A stretch of DNA of 64,000 bases from Hohaiivirga sp031546825 (lineage in GTDB: Bacteria; Pseudomonadota; Alphaproteobacteria; Rhizobiales; Beijerinckiaceae). The notes beneath the pieces are model-generated. The model was not told the DNA's origin. It did no database searches and worked only from the letters and a program-made list of their open reading frames with translations. Location: NCBI GenBank assembly GCA_031546825.1, contig JAVBJU010000023.1, forward strand, positions 40,260 to 104,259, in the 5' to 3' direction. The translations under genes and the position numbers were made by a program. Shown here one piece after another: positions 1-8,179 of this stretch (position 1 is its first letter; every line of letters begins with the position of its first letter).

Positions 1-711
1 TCCCTCGACACCACCCTCGAAGATCTGTTCCGGCTGTTCCAGACGGCGGGCCATTCGCGCCTGCCGGTCTATGACGAAAATCTCGACGATCCCAAGGGCA
101 TGGTCCATATCCGCGACTTCCTCGATTATCTCGGCGGCAAGCTGCCGGAAACCGAAGGCGTTGAGCCGGACCCGCTCGCTCTGGGCAAGGTCAACCTCTC
201 CACCACCCTTCGTGAAGCCAAGATTTTGCGCGAGGTGCTGTTCGTTCCGCCCTCCATGCCCGCTGTTGATCTGCTGGTGCGGATGCAGGCCACCCGCACT
301 CACCTCGCGCTCGTGATTGATGAATATGGCGGCACGGATGGGCTAGTGGCGCTGGAAGATCTGGTTGAAACCGTGGTCGGCAACATCGAAGACGAGCACG
401 ACGAAGCGCCGGAGAGCATGATTACCCCCGCTGGCGACAACACCTATATCGCCGACGCTCGCGCCAGCCTCGAAGAAGTGACCGAAGCCATTGGTTTCGA
501 TCTTGAAGGCACCGCCGAAGGTGAAGAGGTTGACACCATCAGCGGCTTCATCGTGACATTGGCCGGTCGCGTACCCACACGCGGCGAGGTGATCCCGGGG
601 CCGGACGATCTTGAGTTTGAGATTCTTGATGCCGACCGCCGCCGGATCAAACGCATCCGCATTGTTCGCCGCCCCCCGCCCGAAGAATCATCGGCGATAT
701 TTGACGCATGA
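1..711 (+). CDS. CorC/HlyC-family CBS-domain protein, C-terminal part
   Basis: The frame is open from the first base, so the N-terminus lies outside the window. What is visible is a CBS-pair region (GHSRLPVYDEN, then IRDFLDYLGG and LALVIDEYGGTDGLV near residues 104-117 of the visible part) followed by a small CorC_HlyC/transporter-associated domain ending in a basic IKRIRIVRR segment. This matches soluble CorC-type proteins, which lie next to ybeY and lnt in many proteobacteria and have been linked to Mg/Co efflux or membrane integrity; the exact role here is inferred. The stop overlaps the lnt start by four bases (ATGA), indicating translational coupling. No hemolysin activity is implied by the family name. 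Confidence 0.88.
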   Translation, partial: SLDTTLEDLFRLFQTAGHSRLPVYDENLDDPKGMVHIRDFLDYLGGKLPETEGVEPDPLALGKVNLSTTLREAKILREVLFVPPSMPAVDLLVRMQATRTHLALVIDEYGGTDGLVALEDLVETVVGNIEDEHDEAPESMITPAGDNTYIADARASLEEVTEAIGFDLEGTAEGEEVDTISGFIVTLAGRVPTRGEVIPGPDDLEFEILDADRRRIKRIRIVRRPPPEESSAIFDA

Positions 712-2303
712 AAAAGCTGGCGGATCTTTGCCCGGCTTACGGCTGGAAAGCACTTGCCGTGCTTTTCGTGGCCGGAGCCCTCGGCGCGCTGGCGATGGAG
801 CCATTTGCGCTGTGGCCGTTTCTGTTCGTAACATTGACCATCCCGGTGCTGATGCTCGACGGGCTTCACCGGCAACGCGGCATGTTTTCCATGCGCCGCC
901 TCGTCCTGCGTGCCGCCGCCCTCGGCTGGGTGTGGGGTTTGGGCTATTTCACCGCGGGCTTGTGGTGGCTCGGTAAAGCATTTCTGGTCGATCCGGAATT
1001 TCTCTGGGCCATGCCGCTTGGCGTGATCGGCCTGCCTGCCGCACTGGCGTTTTTCCCCTCCCTGGCTTTTGCCGCCGCATTGTCGTTGTGGTCGCAAGGC
1101 GCGCGCCGTATCTTGCTGTTTGCTGCGTTCCTTACCCTATCCGAATGGTTGCGCGGCCATCTGTTCAGCGGCTTCCCGTGGAATGTCGTTGGCATGGCGC
1201 TCGGCAACCATCTCTTCTCCATGCAAGGCGCGGCCCTGGTCGGTATTTATGGCCTCACTCTTGCGACATGCATCATCGGTGCCGCGCCCGCCGCGCTGGT
1301 GAACGGACGGCGCGGCCTTGGTTTCATTGGCTTTGCCGCCGCTCTTCTCGGTGCGCTTGCCATCTATGGCTTCTGGCGCGTGCCGGATGCCCCCCAGCCG
1401 ACGCGGGTTGATGTGCGGCTGCGCCTCGTTCAGCCCAATGTGCAGCAGGACGCCAATTTCAACGCCGATAACGGCCAGACAATCCTCGACAGCTATATCG
1501 CGCTGAGCAAACGAAACCTGCCGGTTGAGCCGCCGACCCATTATATCTGGCCGGAATCCGCTTTCCCCTTCCTGCTGCACCGCGAACCGGACGCCCTTAA
1601 CCGCATCGCCAACATGCTCGCGCCAACGCAGAGCGCGTTGATTACCGGCGCCGCCCGCATGGGGCCCCCATTGCCGGGCGAAGAAGTCGGCACTTTCTAC
1701 AACGCCATCCAGACCATCGATTCCGAAGGCATTATCCGCGACACCTATGACAAAGTGCATCTGGTGCCGTTTGGCGAATATGTACCGGATTTCGCCAAAG
1801 CGGCGCTGCGTGCGGTGGGTCTGCGCCAATTCGTGTCATATCTTCCCGGCGGCTTCACCTCCGGGGAAGCGCGCAAGCCATTTTTCGTGCGCGGCCTGCC
1901 CCCCATTGCGGGCAGCATCTGCTATGAGGCGATATTCCCCGGCGACATTATGCCCAGAGACGGCGAACGGCTGGGCGTCATCATCAATGTCACCAATGAC
2001 GCCTGGTTTGGCGACAGCCCCGGCCCCCGTCAGCATCTGGCGCAAGCGCGCCTGCGCGCGGTGGAACAAGGCTTGCCGCTCATTCGCGCGGCCAATTCCG
2101 GCATTTCCGCTGTCATCGACCCCTATGGACGGATCCTCGGACGGCTGGCGCTCAATCAGGCGGCAACGCTTGATACAGAATTGCCGTTCCCGCTTGATGA
2201 ACCCACCCCGTTCAGCCGCTGGCCCAACGCGCCCTTCCTCGTCTTGCTGTTGCTGTGCCTCTTGGGAGGGATTTCCGGGCGCGGGCGCACGCGCTTGCAT
2301 TGA
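708..2303 (+). CDS. lnt: Apolipoprotein N-acyltransferase
   Basis: This 531-residue inner-membrane enzyme adds the third acyl chain to the N-terminal cysteine of lipoproteins, the last step of lipoprotein maturation. The first 225 residues are hydrophobic and hold about seven membrane segments; the rest is a periplasmic nitrilase-fold domain. The catalytic triad can be read as Glu283 (WPES), Lys349 (DKVHLVPFGEY) and Cys405 (ICYEAIFP). A last membrane segment sits near the C-terminus (FLVLLLLCLLGG). It overlaps the preceding CBS-protein gene by four bases, the usual corC-lnt operon order. Length and motifs are normal for the family. Confidence 0.96.
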   Translation: MKKLADLCPAYGWKALAVLFVAGALGALAMEPFALWPFLFVTLTIPVLMLDGLHRQRGMFSMRRLVLRAAALGWVWGLGYFTAGLWWLGKAFLVDPEFLWAMPLGVIGLPAALAFFPSLAFAAALSLWSQGARRILLFAAFLTLSEWLRGHLFSGFPWNVVGMALGNHLFSMQGAALVGIYGLTLATCIIGAAPAALVNGRRGLGFIGFAAALLGALAIYGFWRVPDAPQPTRVDVRLRLVQPNVQQDANFNADNGQTILDSYIALSKRNLPVEPPTHYIWPESAFPFLLHREPDALNRIANMLAPTQSALITGAARMGPPLPGEEVGTFYNAIQTIDSEGIIRDTYDKVHLVPFGEYVPDFAKAALRAVGLRQFVSYLPGGFTSGEARKPFFVRGLPPIAGSICYEAIFPGDIMPRDGERLGVIINVTNDAWFGDSPGPRQHLAQARLRAVEQGLPLIRAANSGISAVIDPYGRILGRLALNQAATLDTELPFPLDEPTPFSRWPNAPFLVLLLLCLLGGISGRGRTRLH

Positions 2304-2325
2304 CGGACCGCAAATTGCCAATATA

Positions 2326-2340
2326 TACCAAGAATTGGTA
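2326..2340. promoter_or_regulatory. Palindromic operator candidate upstream of parDE
   Basis: The arms TACCAA and TTGGTA are perfect inverted repeats around a 3-base spacer, 21 bases before the parD start and inside an AT-rich stretch. ParD antitoxins normally repress their own operon by binding palindromes in this position, so this is a reasonable operator; the assignment is inferred. Confidence 0.4.
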
Positions 2341-2361
2341 ATTACGCTTGGAGAGCGCGTC

Positions 2362-2604
2362 ATGAGAAACACATCTGTCTCATTGGGCAATCACTTCACC
2401 ACTTTTATTGATGCGCAGGTTCAGGCCGGACGCTACGGCTCCGCCAGCGATGTGGTACGCGCCGGGCTGCGCTTGCTGGAAGAACATGAGATCAAGCTAC
2501 GGGCATTACGAGAGGCTTTGATTTCCGGCGAGGAATCCGGCGAGCCTGCATCCTTCGACAGCGAGGCATTTCTCGCCACGATGCGGTCCAAACATGGCGG
2601 GTAG
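2362..2604 (+). CDS. parD: ParD-like ribbon-helix-helix antitoxin
   Basis: The 80-residue product starts MRNTSVSLGNHF and continues with a ribbon-helix-helix fold typical of ParD/CopG antitoxins (beta strand at residues 3-8, then GRYGSASDVVRAGLRLLEE at about 23-41), followed by a charged, probably disordered toxin-binding tail (ISGEESGEPASFDSEAF). I chose the ATG at 2362 because it gives the normal family start; the frame stays open upstream into lnt. The C-terminus overlaps the parE start by 11 bases, so the two are translationally coupled. It should bind and neutralise ParE and repress the operon. Confidence 0.9.
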   Translation: MRNTSVSLGNHFTTFIDAQVQAGRYGSASDVVRAGLRLLEEHEIKLRALREALISGEESGEPASFDSEAFLATMRSKHGG

Positions 2605-2893
2605 CCGCGCTTACAGGCTATCGCCACAGGCCAGAATCGACCTCGAAGATATTTGGCTCCATACCTTCAAGTATTGGTCGCTTGAGCAGGCAGAAAAATA
2701 TCACCGCGACATTATCGCCACGATCGAAGCCTTGGTATCCGGTCATAAAAACGGACGTAGAGCCCACATCCGCGACGGATACTGGAAATGCACCGCGGGC
2801 GCCCACGTGCTCTATTATCGGTACTCAGGCACAAATCTCGACATAATCCGGATCCTGCATGGGAGAATGGATGTGGAGCGACATCTCGATTGA
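2594..2893 (+). CDS. parE: ParE-like toxin of the RelE/ParE superfamily
   Basis: This 99-residue protein has the ParE pattern: YRLSPQARIDLEDIW at the N-terminus (strand and first helix), a helical hairpin (SLEQAEKYHRDIIATIEAL), and a C-terminal sheet with YWKCTAGAHVLYYRY and IIRILHGRMDVERHL. ParE toxins classically poison DNA gyrase, though some relatives have other targets, so the target here is not proven. It lies 11 bases inside the end of parD, the standard antitoxin-first order. The length is complete and no inactivating change is visible, so the module looks intact. It is an accessory insertion between lnt and metK. Confidence 0.9.
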   Translation: MAGSRAYRLSPQARIDLEDIWLHTFKYWSLEQAEKYHRDIIATIEALVSGHKNGRRAHIRDGYWKCTAGAHVLYYRYSGTNLDIIRILHGRMDVERHLD

Positions 2894-3132
2894 AAGGTTT
2901 CTCTCAAAGCCTTTTAAAAAAGACACCGTCAAATTTATTCCCTTACTTCAATCGTTTCGTTCTATTTTCAGAACACGTTCGTCTTTTCATCTTGACCAAA
3001 CGGCGATAAAAGTGGCATGAGCAAGACGTTGCGTCCCTTTGGGCGGGGCAACATAGCGAGGCAGATGGAAGCATTTGTCTTGGTTGCACCACCAAGCGCA
3101 GTCCCGATTTCAACAACATACGGAGCCGTCAC
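2894..3132 (+). promoter_or_regulatory. metK leader region with hairpin, no recognised riboswitch
   Basis: The 239 bases before metK contain an AT-rich half (2894-3010) and a GC-richer half. A 6-bp hairpin with a 6-base loop (CTTGGT at 3079-3084, ACCAAG at 3091-3096) sits 37 bases before the GTG start. I compared it by eye with the SAM-II and SAM/SAH riboswitch consensus and found neither. A short out-of-frame start at 3017 overlaps metK but does not look like a real protein. Confidence 0.3.
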
Positions 3133-4311
3133 GTGCGGAGATCCTCCTACCTCTTCACCAGTGAATCCGTTTCCGAAGGCCATCCCGATAAGGTTTGCGA
3201 CCGTATTTCGGATACGGTTGTCGATGCCTATCTCGCGGCGATGCCGGAGGCCCGCGTGGCCTGTGAGACACTGGCGACCACCAACCGTCTCGTCATCGCT
3301 GGCGAAGTGCGCGGGCCGCAATCCGTGACCCATGACGACATCGTTGGTATGGCCCGTGAGGCCGTGCGCGATATCGGCTATGAGCAGGAAGGCTTCCACT
3401 GGAAGAAGGCCGAGATTGAAGTGCTGTTGCACGCCCAGTCCGCCGACATCGCGCAGGGCGTCGATGCCTCCGGCAATAAGGACGAAGGCGCGGGCGACCA
3501 GGGCATCATGTTTGGCTATGCCTGCACCGAGACCCCGGAGCTGATGCCAGCCCCGATTTATTACGCCCACAAGATCCTCGAAGATCTGGCGTACGCCCGC
3601 AAAGCCAAGATCGACGGCGCGGCCCTCCTCGGCCCCGACGCCAAGAGCCAGGTAACCCTGCGCTATGAAAACGACAGGCCGGTTGCAGCGACGCAGATCG
3701 TGCTCTCCACCCAGCATATCGACGAGAAGCTGACCTCCGAAGATATCCGCCGCATCGTTGAGCCTTACATCCGTAAAGCGCTCCCCACCGGCTGGATTTC
3801 CAACGAGACCGTTTGGCACGTCAACCCGACCGGCAAGTTCGTGATCGGCGGCCCCGATGGCGACACCGGTGTCACCGGCCGCAAGATCATCGTTGACACC
3901 TATGGTGGCGCAGCCCCGCATGGCGGCGGCGCGTTCTCCGGTAAAGATCCGACCAAGGTTGACCGTTCGGCCGCTTACGCCGCCCGCTACCTCGCCAAGA
4001 ACGTGGTGGCGGCAGGTCTGGCCGACCGTTGCACCCTGCAGCTTGCCTACGCCATCGGCGTGGCACAGCCTTTGTCGATCTATGCCGACCTGCATGACAC
4101 CGGCAAGGTGGATGCGGCCAAGCTCGAAGCCGCGCTGGTTGAGATCATGGATCTGTCGCCGCGCGGCATCCGCACCCATCTCGGCCTCAACAAGCCAATT
4201 TATGCCCGCACCGCAGCCTATGGCCACTTTGGCCGCAAGCCCGATGCCGATGGCGGTTTCTCGTGGGAGAAGACCGACATTGCCGCCGCGCTCAAGGCCG
4301 CTTTCGCGTAA
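3133..4311 (+). CDS. metK: S-adenosylmethionine synthase
   Basis: MetK makes S-adenosylmethionine from methionine and ATP in the cytoplasm. The 392-residue product begins RRSSYLFTSESVSEGHPDK, the ATP-binding signature, and carries the GAGDQGIMFGYA segment (about residues 117-128) and the GGGAFSGKDPTKVDRS loop, all diagnostic. The start is GTG at 3133, fixed by alignment with the conserved N-terminus just before SESVSEGHPDK. Length is normal. A strong terminator follows at 4337. SAM made here is the cofactor of the next gene product, TrmB, a pairing common in Rhizobiales. Confidence 0.97.
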   Translation: MRRSSYLFTSESVSEGHPDKVCDRISDTVVDAYLAAMPEARVACETLATTNRLVIAGEVRGPQSVTHDDIVGMAREAVRDIGYEQEGFHWKKAEIEVLLHAQSADIAQGVDASGNKDEGAGDQGIMFGYACTETPELMPAPIYYAHKILEDLAYARKAKIDGAALLGPDAKSQVTLRYENDRPVAATQIVLSTQHIDEKLTSEDIRRIVEPYIRKALPTGWISNETVWHVNPTGKFVIGGPDGDTGVTGRKIIVDTYGGAAPHGGGAFSGKDPTKVDRSAAYAARYLAKNVVAAGLADRCTLQLAYAIGVAQPLSIYADLHDTGKVDAAKLEAALVEIMDLSPRGIRTHLGLNKPIYARTAAYGHFGRKPDADGGFSWEKTDIAAALKAAFA

Positions 4312-4336
4312 ACTTGCAACGCGAGAAAATTGCTTT

Positions 4337-4371
4337 AAGGGAGCAGGAGCAATCCTGCTCCCTTTTCTTTT
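4337..4371 (+). terminator. Rho-independent terminator after metK
   Basis: A perfect 12-bp stem (AAGGGAGCAGGA with TCCTGCTCCCTT) with a GCAA tetraloop is followed by TTCTTTT. It ends only about 19 bases before trmB, so trmB must either have read-through or its own start. Confidence 0.88.
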
Positions 4372-4389
4372 GACAGACAGCCCGATTTG

Positions 4390-5070
4390 ATGACCCAGGA
4401 TCCCGCCCGCTCCCGTGCCTTCTTTGGTCGCGCCAAGGGCAAGAAGCTGCGCCCCGGCCAGGAGGCCAATATTCACGACCTCCTGCCGCAGTTGCGCGTG
4501 GACCCGGCGGCGCGCGCAGAGGCGCTGTTTGACCGCCCCATGCGGGAACTCTGGATCGAAATCGGCTTCGGCGGCGGCGAACACCTCGCTCACCGCGCCC
4601 GTGAAAACCCCGATATCGGCATCATCGGCTGTGAGCCCTTCGTCAACGGCATGGCCAAACTTCTGGCCGCCATTCACAATGAGGGCCTCGACAATATCCG
4701 CCTGTGGGACGATGACGCCACCAAGCTTCTGCCGCTGCTGCCGGAAGCCGCGTTCCGCACCATCTATCTGCTCTATCCTGACCCCTGGCCCAAACGCCGC
4801 CAGCGCAAGCGCCGCTTCATCTCCGATGAAACCATTGCCATGCTCGCCCGCCTGATCATGCCGGGCGGCGAATTCCGCTTCGCCACCGACATCGACGATT
4901 ATGCCGGTTGGGGTCTCGCCCGCATTCTGCGCTCCCCACATTTTCACTGGACCGCCGAGCGCCCCGACGACTGGCGCAAGCCTTGGGCCACCTGGCCAAG
5001 CACCCGCTATGAAGCCAAGGCGTTCCGCGAGGGCAGAACGCCGAGTTATTTGACGTTCAAGCGGGTGTAA
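4390..5070 (+). CDS. trmB: tRNA (guanine-N7-)-methyltransferase
   Basis: TrmB methylates G46 of tRNA using SAM. The 226-residue protein has the class I SAM-binding motif IEIGFGGGEHLAH near residue 53, an acidic EPFVNGMAKLL that follows it, and the highly diagnostic LLYPDPWPKRRQRKRRFI around residues 130-147. I chose ATG 4390 rather than the TTG one codon upstream. It lies 78 bases after metK beyond a terminator and 10 bases before the next gene. Normal length; no defects seen. Confidence 0.96.
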   Translation: MTQDPARSRAFFGRAKGKKLRPGQEANIHDLLPQLRVDPAARAEALFDRPMRELWIEIGFGGGEHLAHRARENPDIGIIGCEPFVNGMAKLLAAIHNEGLDNIRLWDDDATKLLPLLPEAAFRTIYLLYPDPWPKRRQRKRRFISDETIAMLARLIMPGGEFRFATDIDDYAGWGLARILRSPHFHWTAERPDDWRKPWATWPSTRYEAKAFREGRTPSYLTFKRV

Positions 5071-5080
5071 GGAGCCGCCC

Positions 5081-5776
5081 ATGAAAACCATCGGTCTGAT
5101 CGGCGGCATGAGCTGGGAAAGCACCGCCACCTATTACCGCCTGCTCAATGAAGGCGTGCGGGAAAAGTGCGGCGGGCTGCATTCAGCCAAACTCCTGCTG
5201 TGGTCGTTCGATTTCGCCGAAGTGGCGGCACGCCAGCACGCGGGCGATTGGGCGGGCGCTACCACACTGATGATCGATGCCGCCCAGCGGCTCGAACGAG
5301 GTGGCGCGGACGCCCTGCTCATCTGCACCAACACCATGCACAAGACCGCAGAAGCCGTGGAAGCCAAAACGCGCATTCCCCTCATCCACATCGCCGATGC
5401 CACAGCCGAAGCCATCAGCGCCGCTGGCTGCAAGCGCCCCGCACTGCTTGCCACCCGCTTCACCATGGAAGAAGACTTTTACAAAGGGCGGCTGGAAAAG
5501 AAATTTGGGCTCGATTGTGTAATCCCCGACGCCACTGGCCGCGAGATCATCCACCGCATCATCTATGACGAATTCTGCCGCGGCGTCGTGACCGAGGCGA
5601 GTAAGGCGCTCTACCTTGAGGAAATCGCCAAGCTGCAAAAGCAGGGCGCCGATTGCGTCATTCTGGGCTGCACCGAAATCGGTATGCTGATCGGACAGCA
5701 GGACGTAAGCCTGCCGGTGTTCGATACAACCCTTTTGCACGCCAAGGCCGCAATCGCCTTTGCCCTGGGTGCATAA
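5081..5776 (+). CDS. Aspartate/glutamate racemase family protein
   Basis: The 231-residue protein belongs to the Asp/Glu/hydantoin racemase superfamily, with MKTIGLIGGMSWEST at the N-terminus and the two catalytic cysteines in ICTNTMHK (Cys82) and LGCTEIG (Cys197). These residues support a cofactor-independent racemase acting on an acidic amino acid, most like the YgeA/aspartate racemase branch. The SD-like GGAG precedes the ATG by eight bases. It follows trmB with a 10-base gap, so the two are probably co-transcribed, though no functional link is obvious. The precise substrate is not determined by the sequence. Confidence 0.88.
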   Translation: MKTIGLIGGMSWESTATYYRLLNEGVREKCGGLHSAKLLLWSFDFAEVAARQHAGDWAGATTLMIDAAQRLERGGADALLICTNTMHKTAEAVEAKTRIPLIHIADATAEAISAAGCKRPALLATRFTMEEDFYKGRLEKKFGLDCVIPDATGREIIHRIIYDEFCRGVVTEASKALYLEEIAKLQKQGADCVILGCTEIGMLIGQQDVSLPVFDTTLLHAKAAIAFALGA

Positions 5777-5878
5777 AATCCGCGCTTACGACTCCAAATC
5801 AGCAATTTCCGCACGCTTGCAAAAAGCGCCAGTGTCCCAATAGAGTAACGTATCGATTATTTTTGATTGGGGGTTTTG

Positions 5879-6451
5879 ATGAAGCACTTGTTTTCGGTGG
5901 CGGCGCTTGCGCTCGGTGCTTTGCTTTCCACAGCGGTTCCGGGGCGGGCCGAGGAGATGAGAAGCGTTATTTTGAAGGATATCCATGGCCTCTTTGGTGG
6001 GTATGCCATATGGATTTCCCGAACCGGAGATTCCTACATCCGCATTGTCCAGTTTGCATCAGACAAAGATCCACAACGCCCCCAGGAACTGCGCTATAAA
6101 TTTCGCATGACAGCAGAAGACATCCAAACTCTGGATCAGGTCATCGCCAAAAACGATTTTTCAAAAACGGATTGTTCGGATCAGGGGCCCGGCACAGATC
6201 AAAGCCTTGTTTATATCTCCGCCGATATGGGCAGTCGCCAGATCGTCGCCTGCAAATTTATCCGCACCAACAAGAGCTATCCCAGGTTCAACGCCGTTGC
6301 CGCTGCAATCTACCAGATCAAGGAAGCCCACACGACGGATTCCAATACGCCTGAAAGTTGGTATTCCACCAAACAGGAATCATGGATACCGCCGGGCTTC
6401 GACAATGTGGACTATTCCAAGGCCCGTACCCGAACCCCCAGAGCGCGCTGA
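5879..6451 (+). CDS. Hypothetical secreted protein
   Basis: I do not recognise this 190-residue protein. It has a clear Sec signal peptide (MKHLFSVAALALGALLSTAVPGRAEE, probable cut after GRA near residue 24), so it should be periplasmic or secreted. The mature part has two cysteines (KTDCSDQ and VACKFI) that could form a disulphide, and an Arg-rich C-terminus (ARTRTPRAR). ATG 5879 is preceded by TTGGGGG; an upstream in-frame TTG is less likely. A terminator is not obvious before the tRNA gene that follows. Slightly lower GC than its neighbours. It could be a lineage-specific envelope protein. Confidence 0.65.
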   Translation: MKHLFSVAALALGALLSTAVPGRAEEMRSVILKDIHGLFGGYAIWISRTGDSYIRIVQFASDKDPQRPQELRYKFRMTAEDIQTLDQVIAKNDFSKTDCSDQGPGTDQSLVYISADMGSRQIVACKFIRTNKSYPRFNAVAAAIYQIKEAHTTDSNTPESWYSTKQESWIPPGFDNVDYSKARTRTPRAR

Positions 6452-6502
6452 AACGTGCGCGCTGCCACGCCCAAACACCGCCACCTTTCGCGCATCAGGG
6501 CC

Positions 6503-6532
6503 TTGCTTAAGCCCGGGGGATCAAGATATAAA
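6503..6532 (+). promoter_or_regulatory. Sigma70-like promoter of tRNA-Gly
   Basis: TTGCTT (6503-6508) and TATAAA (6527-6532) are separated by 18 bases and end 10 bases before the mature tRNA 5' end, a normal stable-RNA promoter placement. Confidence 0.6.
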
Positions 6533-6542
6533 AGGTACCATC

Positions 6543-6616
6543 GCGGGTGTAGCTCAATGGTAGAGCAGCAGCTTCCCAAGCTGAATACGAGGGTTCGATT
6601 CCCTTCACCCGCTCCA
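6543..6616 (+). tRNA. tRNA-Gly(CCC)
   Basis: A full cloverleaf of 74 bases can be drawn: acceptor GCGGGTG with CACCCGC (7/7 pairs), D stem GCTC/GAGC, anticodon loop TTCCCAA giving anticodon CCC, T stem GAGGG/CCCTT with loop TTCGATT, and an encoded CCA end. Discriminator base is T(U). The outermost anticodon-stem pair is a G-A mismatch (positions 27-43); all other stems are sound. It reads GGG codons. The sequence closely resembles the bacterial glyU type. Confidence 0.97.
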
Positions 6617-6736
6617 GCCATTCGATCAGTTGCAGCGCGGCAAGACCAAGCCCGCGCATTTGTGTGCGGCATTCCCTGCCCGCACTGACGATAAGGCATG
6701 ACCAGCCAACCACATCAAATCGAAGGAATTGGAACG

Positions 6737-7192
6737 ATGACCCAGAGGCTCGATTATAACCAGATTGCTCCCAACGGAAGCAAAGCGCTCAGCGGGGTTT
6801 ACGGCTATGTCATGCAGAGCGGGTTGCCCAGCGCGTTGGTGGAACTTGTCTTTCTTCGGGTCTCGCAGATCAACAATTGTGCCTTCTGCCTGGATATGCA
6901 CACGAGAGTCCTACTCAAGGGCGGAATGAAAGTTGAGAAGCTTGCGCTGGTGCAGGCGTGGGAGGAAGGCGGAAGTCTCTTCACCGACACCGAGCGCGCC
7001 GCACTGGCCTGGGCCGAAAGCGTGACGCGCGTTTCCGAAACTGGCGTGCCCGATAGCGCTTACCAAGCCGTGCGCGCTGTTTTCGATGAGAAGCAACTGG
7101 TTGATCTCACCATCGCGATCAGCCTGATGAATAGCTACAATCGCATGGCCATCAGCTTCCGCAGCACACCGCAGGCCGCGCTGGAAAACTGA
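6737..7192 (+). CDS. Carboxymuconolactone decarboxylase / AhpD-like protein
   Basis: This 151-residue all-helical protein carries the AhpD-type redox motif NCAFCLDMH (CxxC followed by His, near residues 48-56), typical of small alkylhydroperoxidase-like members of the carboxymuconolactone decarboxylase family. I chose ATG 6737 (MTQRLDYNQIAPNG), which has an AAGGA at a suitable distance, over an in-frame ATG 39 bases earlier. Such proteins can reduce peroxides through their cysteine pair. It converges on oxyR, next to a catalase, which fits peroxide defence, though this link is inferred. Confidence 0.88.
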   Translation: MTQRLDYNQIAPNGSKALSGVYGYVMQSGLPSALVELVFLRVSQINNCAFCLDMHTRVLLKGGMKVEKLALVQAWEEGGSLFTDTERAALAWAESVTRVSETGVPDSAYQAVRAVFDEKQLVDLTIAISLMNSYNRMAISFRSTPQAALEN

Positions 7193-7212
7193 GCCCGCTG
7201 AACAATTGCCCG

Positions 7213-7230
7213 GGACCCCTAAAGGGGTCT
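7213..7230. terminator. Short hairpin between convergent genes
   Basis: GACCCC (7214-7219) and GGGGTC (7224-7229) pair perfectly around TAAA, between the ends of the AhpD-like gene and oxyR. There is no T-run on either side, so termination is only possible, not clear. Confidence 0.35.
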
Positions 7231-7246
7231 CGACATTAATGGACGC

Positions 7247-8179
7247 CTACCCCCGCCCCGCTATTTCCCGGCCTTCGGCAACGATGGCTTTGCCGGTTTC
7301 GGCGATGACGTTGCCGAGCGTCCTGAAATCCTCGCCCCGCGGGGAGGTTTCGCGCCATGCGAGCCCCAGAGTTCGATAGGGCTTGGGGCCCGTGAAGTGG
7401 CGCAACGTCACCGGCCAATCGCCACGCATTTCCACCGGCACTGCGATTTCGGGCAGAAAAGTTGCGCCTTGACCGTGGGCGATGAGTTGCAGAAGAGTGC
7501 CGAGACTAGCAGCCCCGTATTTCTCTCTGGTCTGGCGTGGGGCGATGCGGCAGAACGACAGCGACTGATCGCGCAGGCAATGCCCTTCATCAAGTAGCAG
7601 CAGGTCGGCAGCCGCGAGGCTTTCCTGAGTGATACTCTTGAGCCGGGCCAAATGCGATTTGGTGCCGGTCGCCAACAGAAAGCCATCGTCGAAAAGCGGC
7701 ATCTGCGTGAGCCCTTCCGTCTTTTCCGCCGTCGAGATGAGAATCACATCAAGATTGCCCGACGCGGTTTCTTCCTGAAGCTTACTGGTTTGCGCTTCGG
7801 AAATCCTCAGTTCCAGCTTGGGAAAAGCCTCATTCAGGGCGGGTAGCAAGCGCCCAAGAATATAGGGGGCAACCGTCGGAATAATGCCTAGCGCCAGCGG
7901 CCCCGTCAGCGCCCCTGCCGCAGAAATCGCGTAATCGCGCAAATCTCGCACCGAGAGCAGAATGGCCGCAGCACGCTGCGCAACCTCTTCCCCAATCCGC
8001 GTCATGCCAAGCGCCCCGCGCCGTCGTTCCAGCAACGCCACGCCCAAAGAGGCTTCAAGCTCCTGAACGCGCACCGATAAAGCCGGTTGCGTGACAGAGC
8101 ATTCCTCAGCCGCCCGGCTGAAATGGCGGTGGCGGGAAAGGGCTTCAAAATAGCGGAGGTGGCGAAGCGTAATCGTCAT
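7247..8179 (-). CDS. oxyR: Hydrogen-peroxide sensor OxyR, LysR family
   Basis: The 310-residue protein has a LysR helix-turn-helix at residues 3-60 (LRHLRYFEALSRHRHFSRAA, then VTQPALSVRVQELEASLG) and a periplasmic-binding-like sensor domain. The sensor contains GHCLRDQSLSFC with Cys201 and Cys210, exactly the 9-residue spacing of the peroxide-sensing cysteines of E. coli OxyR (Cys199/Cys208). This separates it from ordinary LysR regulators. It is divergent from the catalase gene with a 110-base gap, its expected target. Peroxide would oxidise the pair to a disulphide and activate the catalase. Confidence 0.95.
   Translation of the reverse strand: MTITLRHLRYFEALSRHRHFSRAAEECSVTQPALSVRVQELEASLGVALLERRRGALGMTRIGEEVAQRAAAILLSVRDLRDYAISAAGALTGPLALGIIPTVAPYILGRLLPALNEAFPKLELRISEAQTSKLQEETASGNLDVILISTAEKTEGLTQMPLFDDGFLLATGTKSHLARLKSITQESLAAADLLLLDEGHCLRDQSLSFCRIAPRQTREKYGAASLGTLLQLIAHGQGATFLPEIAVPVEMRGDWPVTLRHFTGPKPYRTLGLAWRETSPRGEDFRTLGNVIAETGKAIVAEGREIAGRG

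Noticed and set aside
3017..3328. 103-codon frame overlapping the start of metK
   Set aside because: Two thirds of it is out-of-frame metK and the rest shows no protein pattern or ribosome-binding site.
2968..5130. 720-codon open frame on the minus strand
   Set aside because: It is antisense to metK and trmB, has Gly/Ala/Val-rich shadow composition and no motif; the plus-strand genes are certain.
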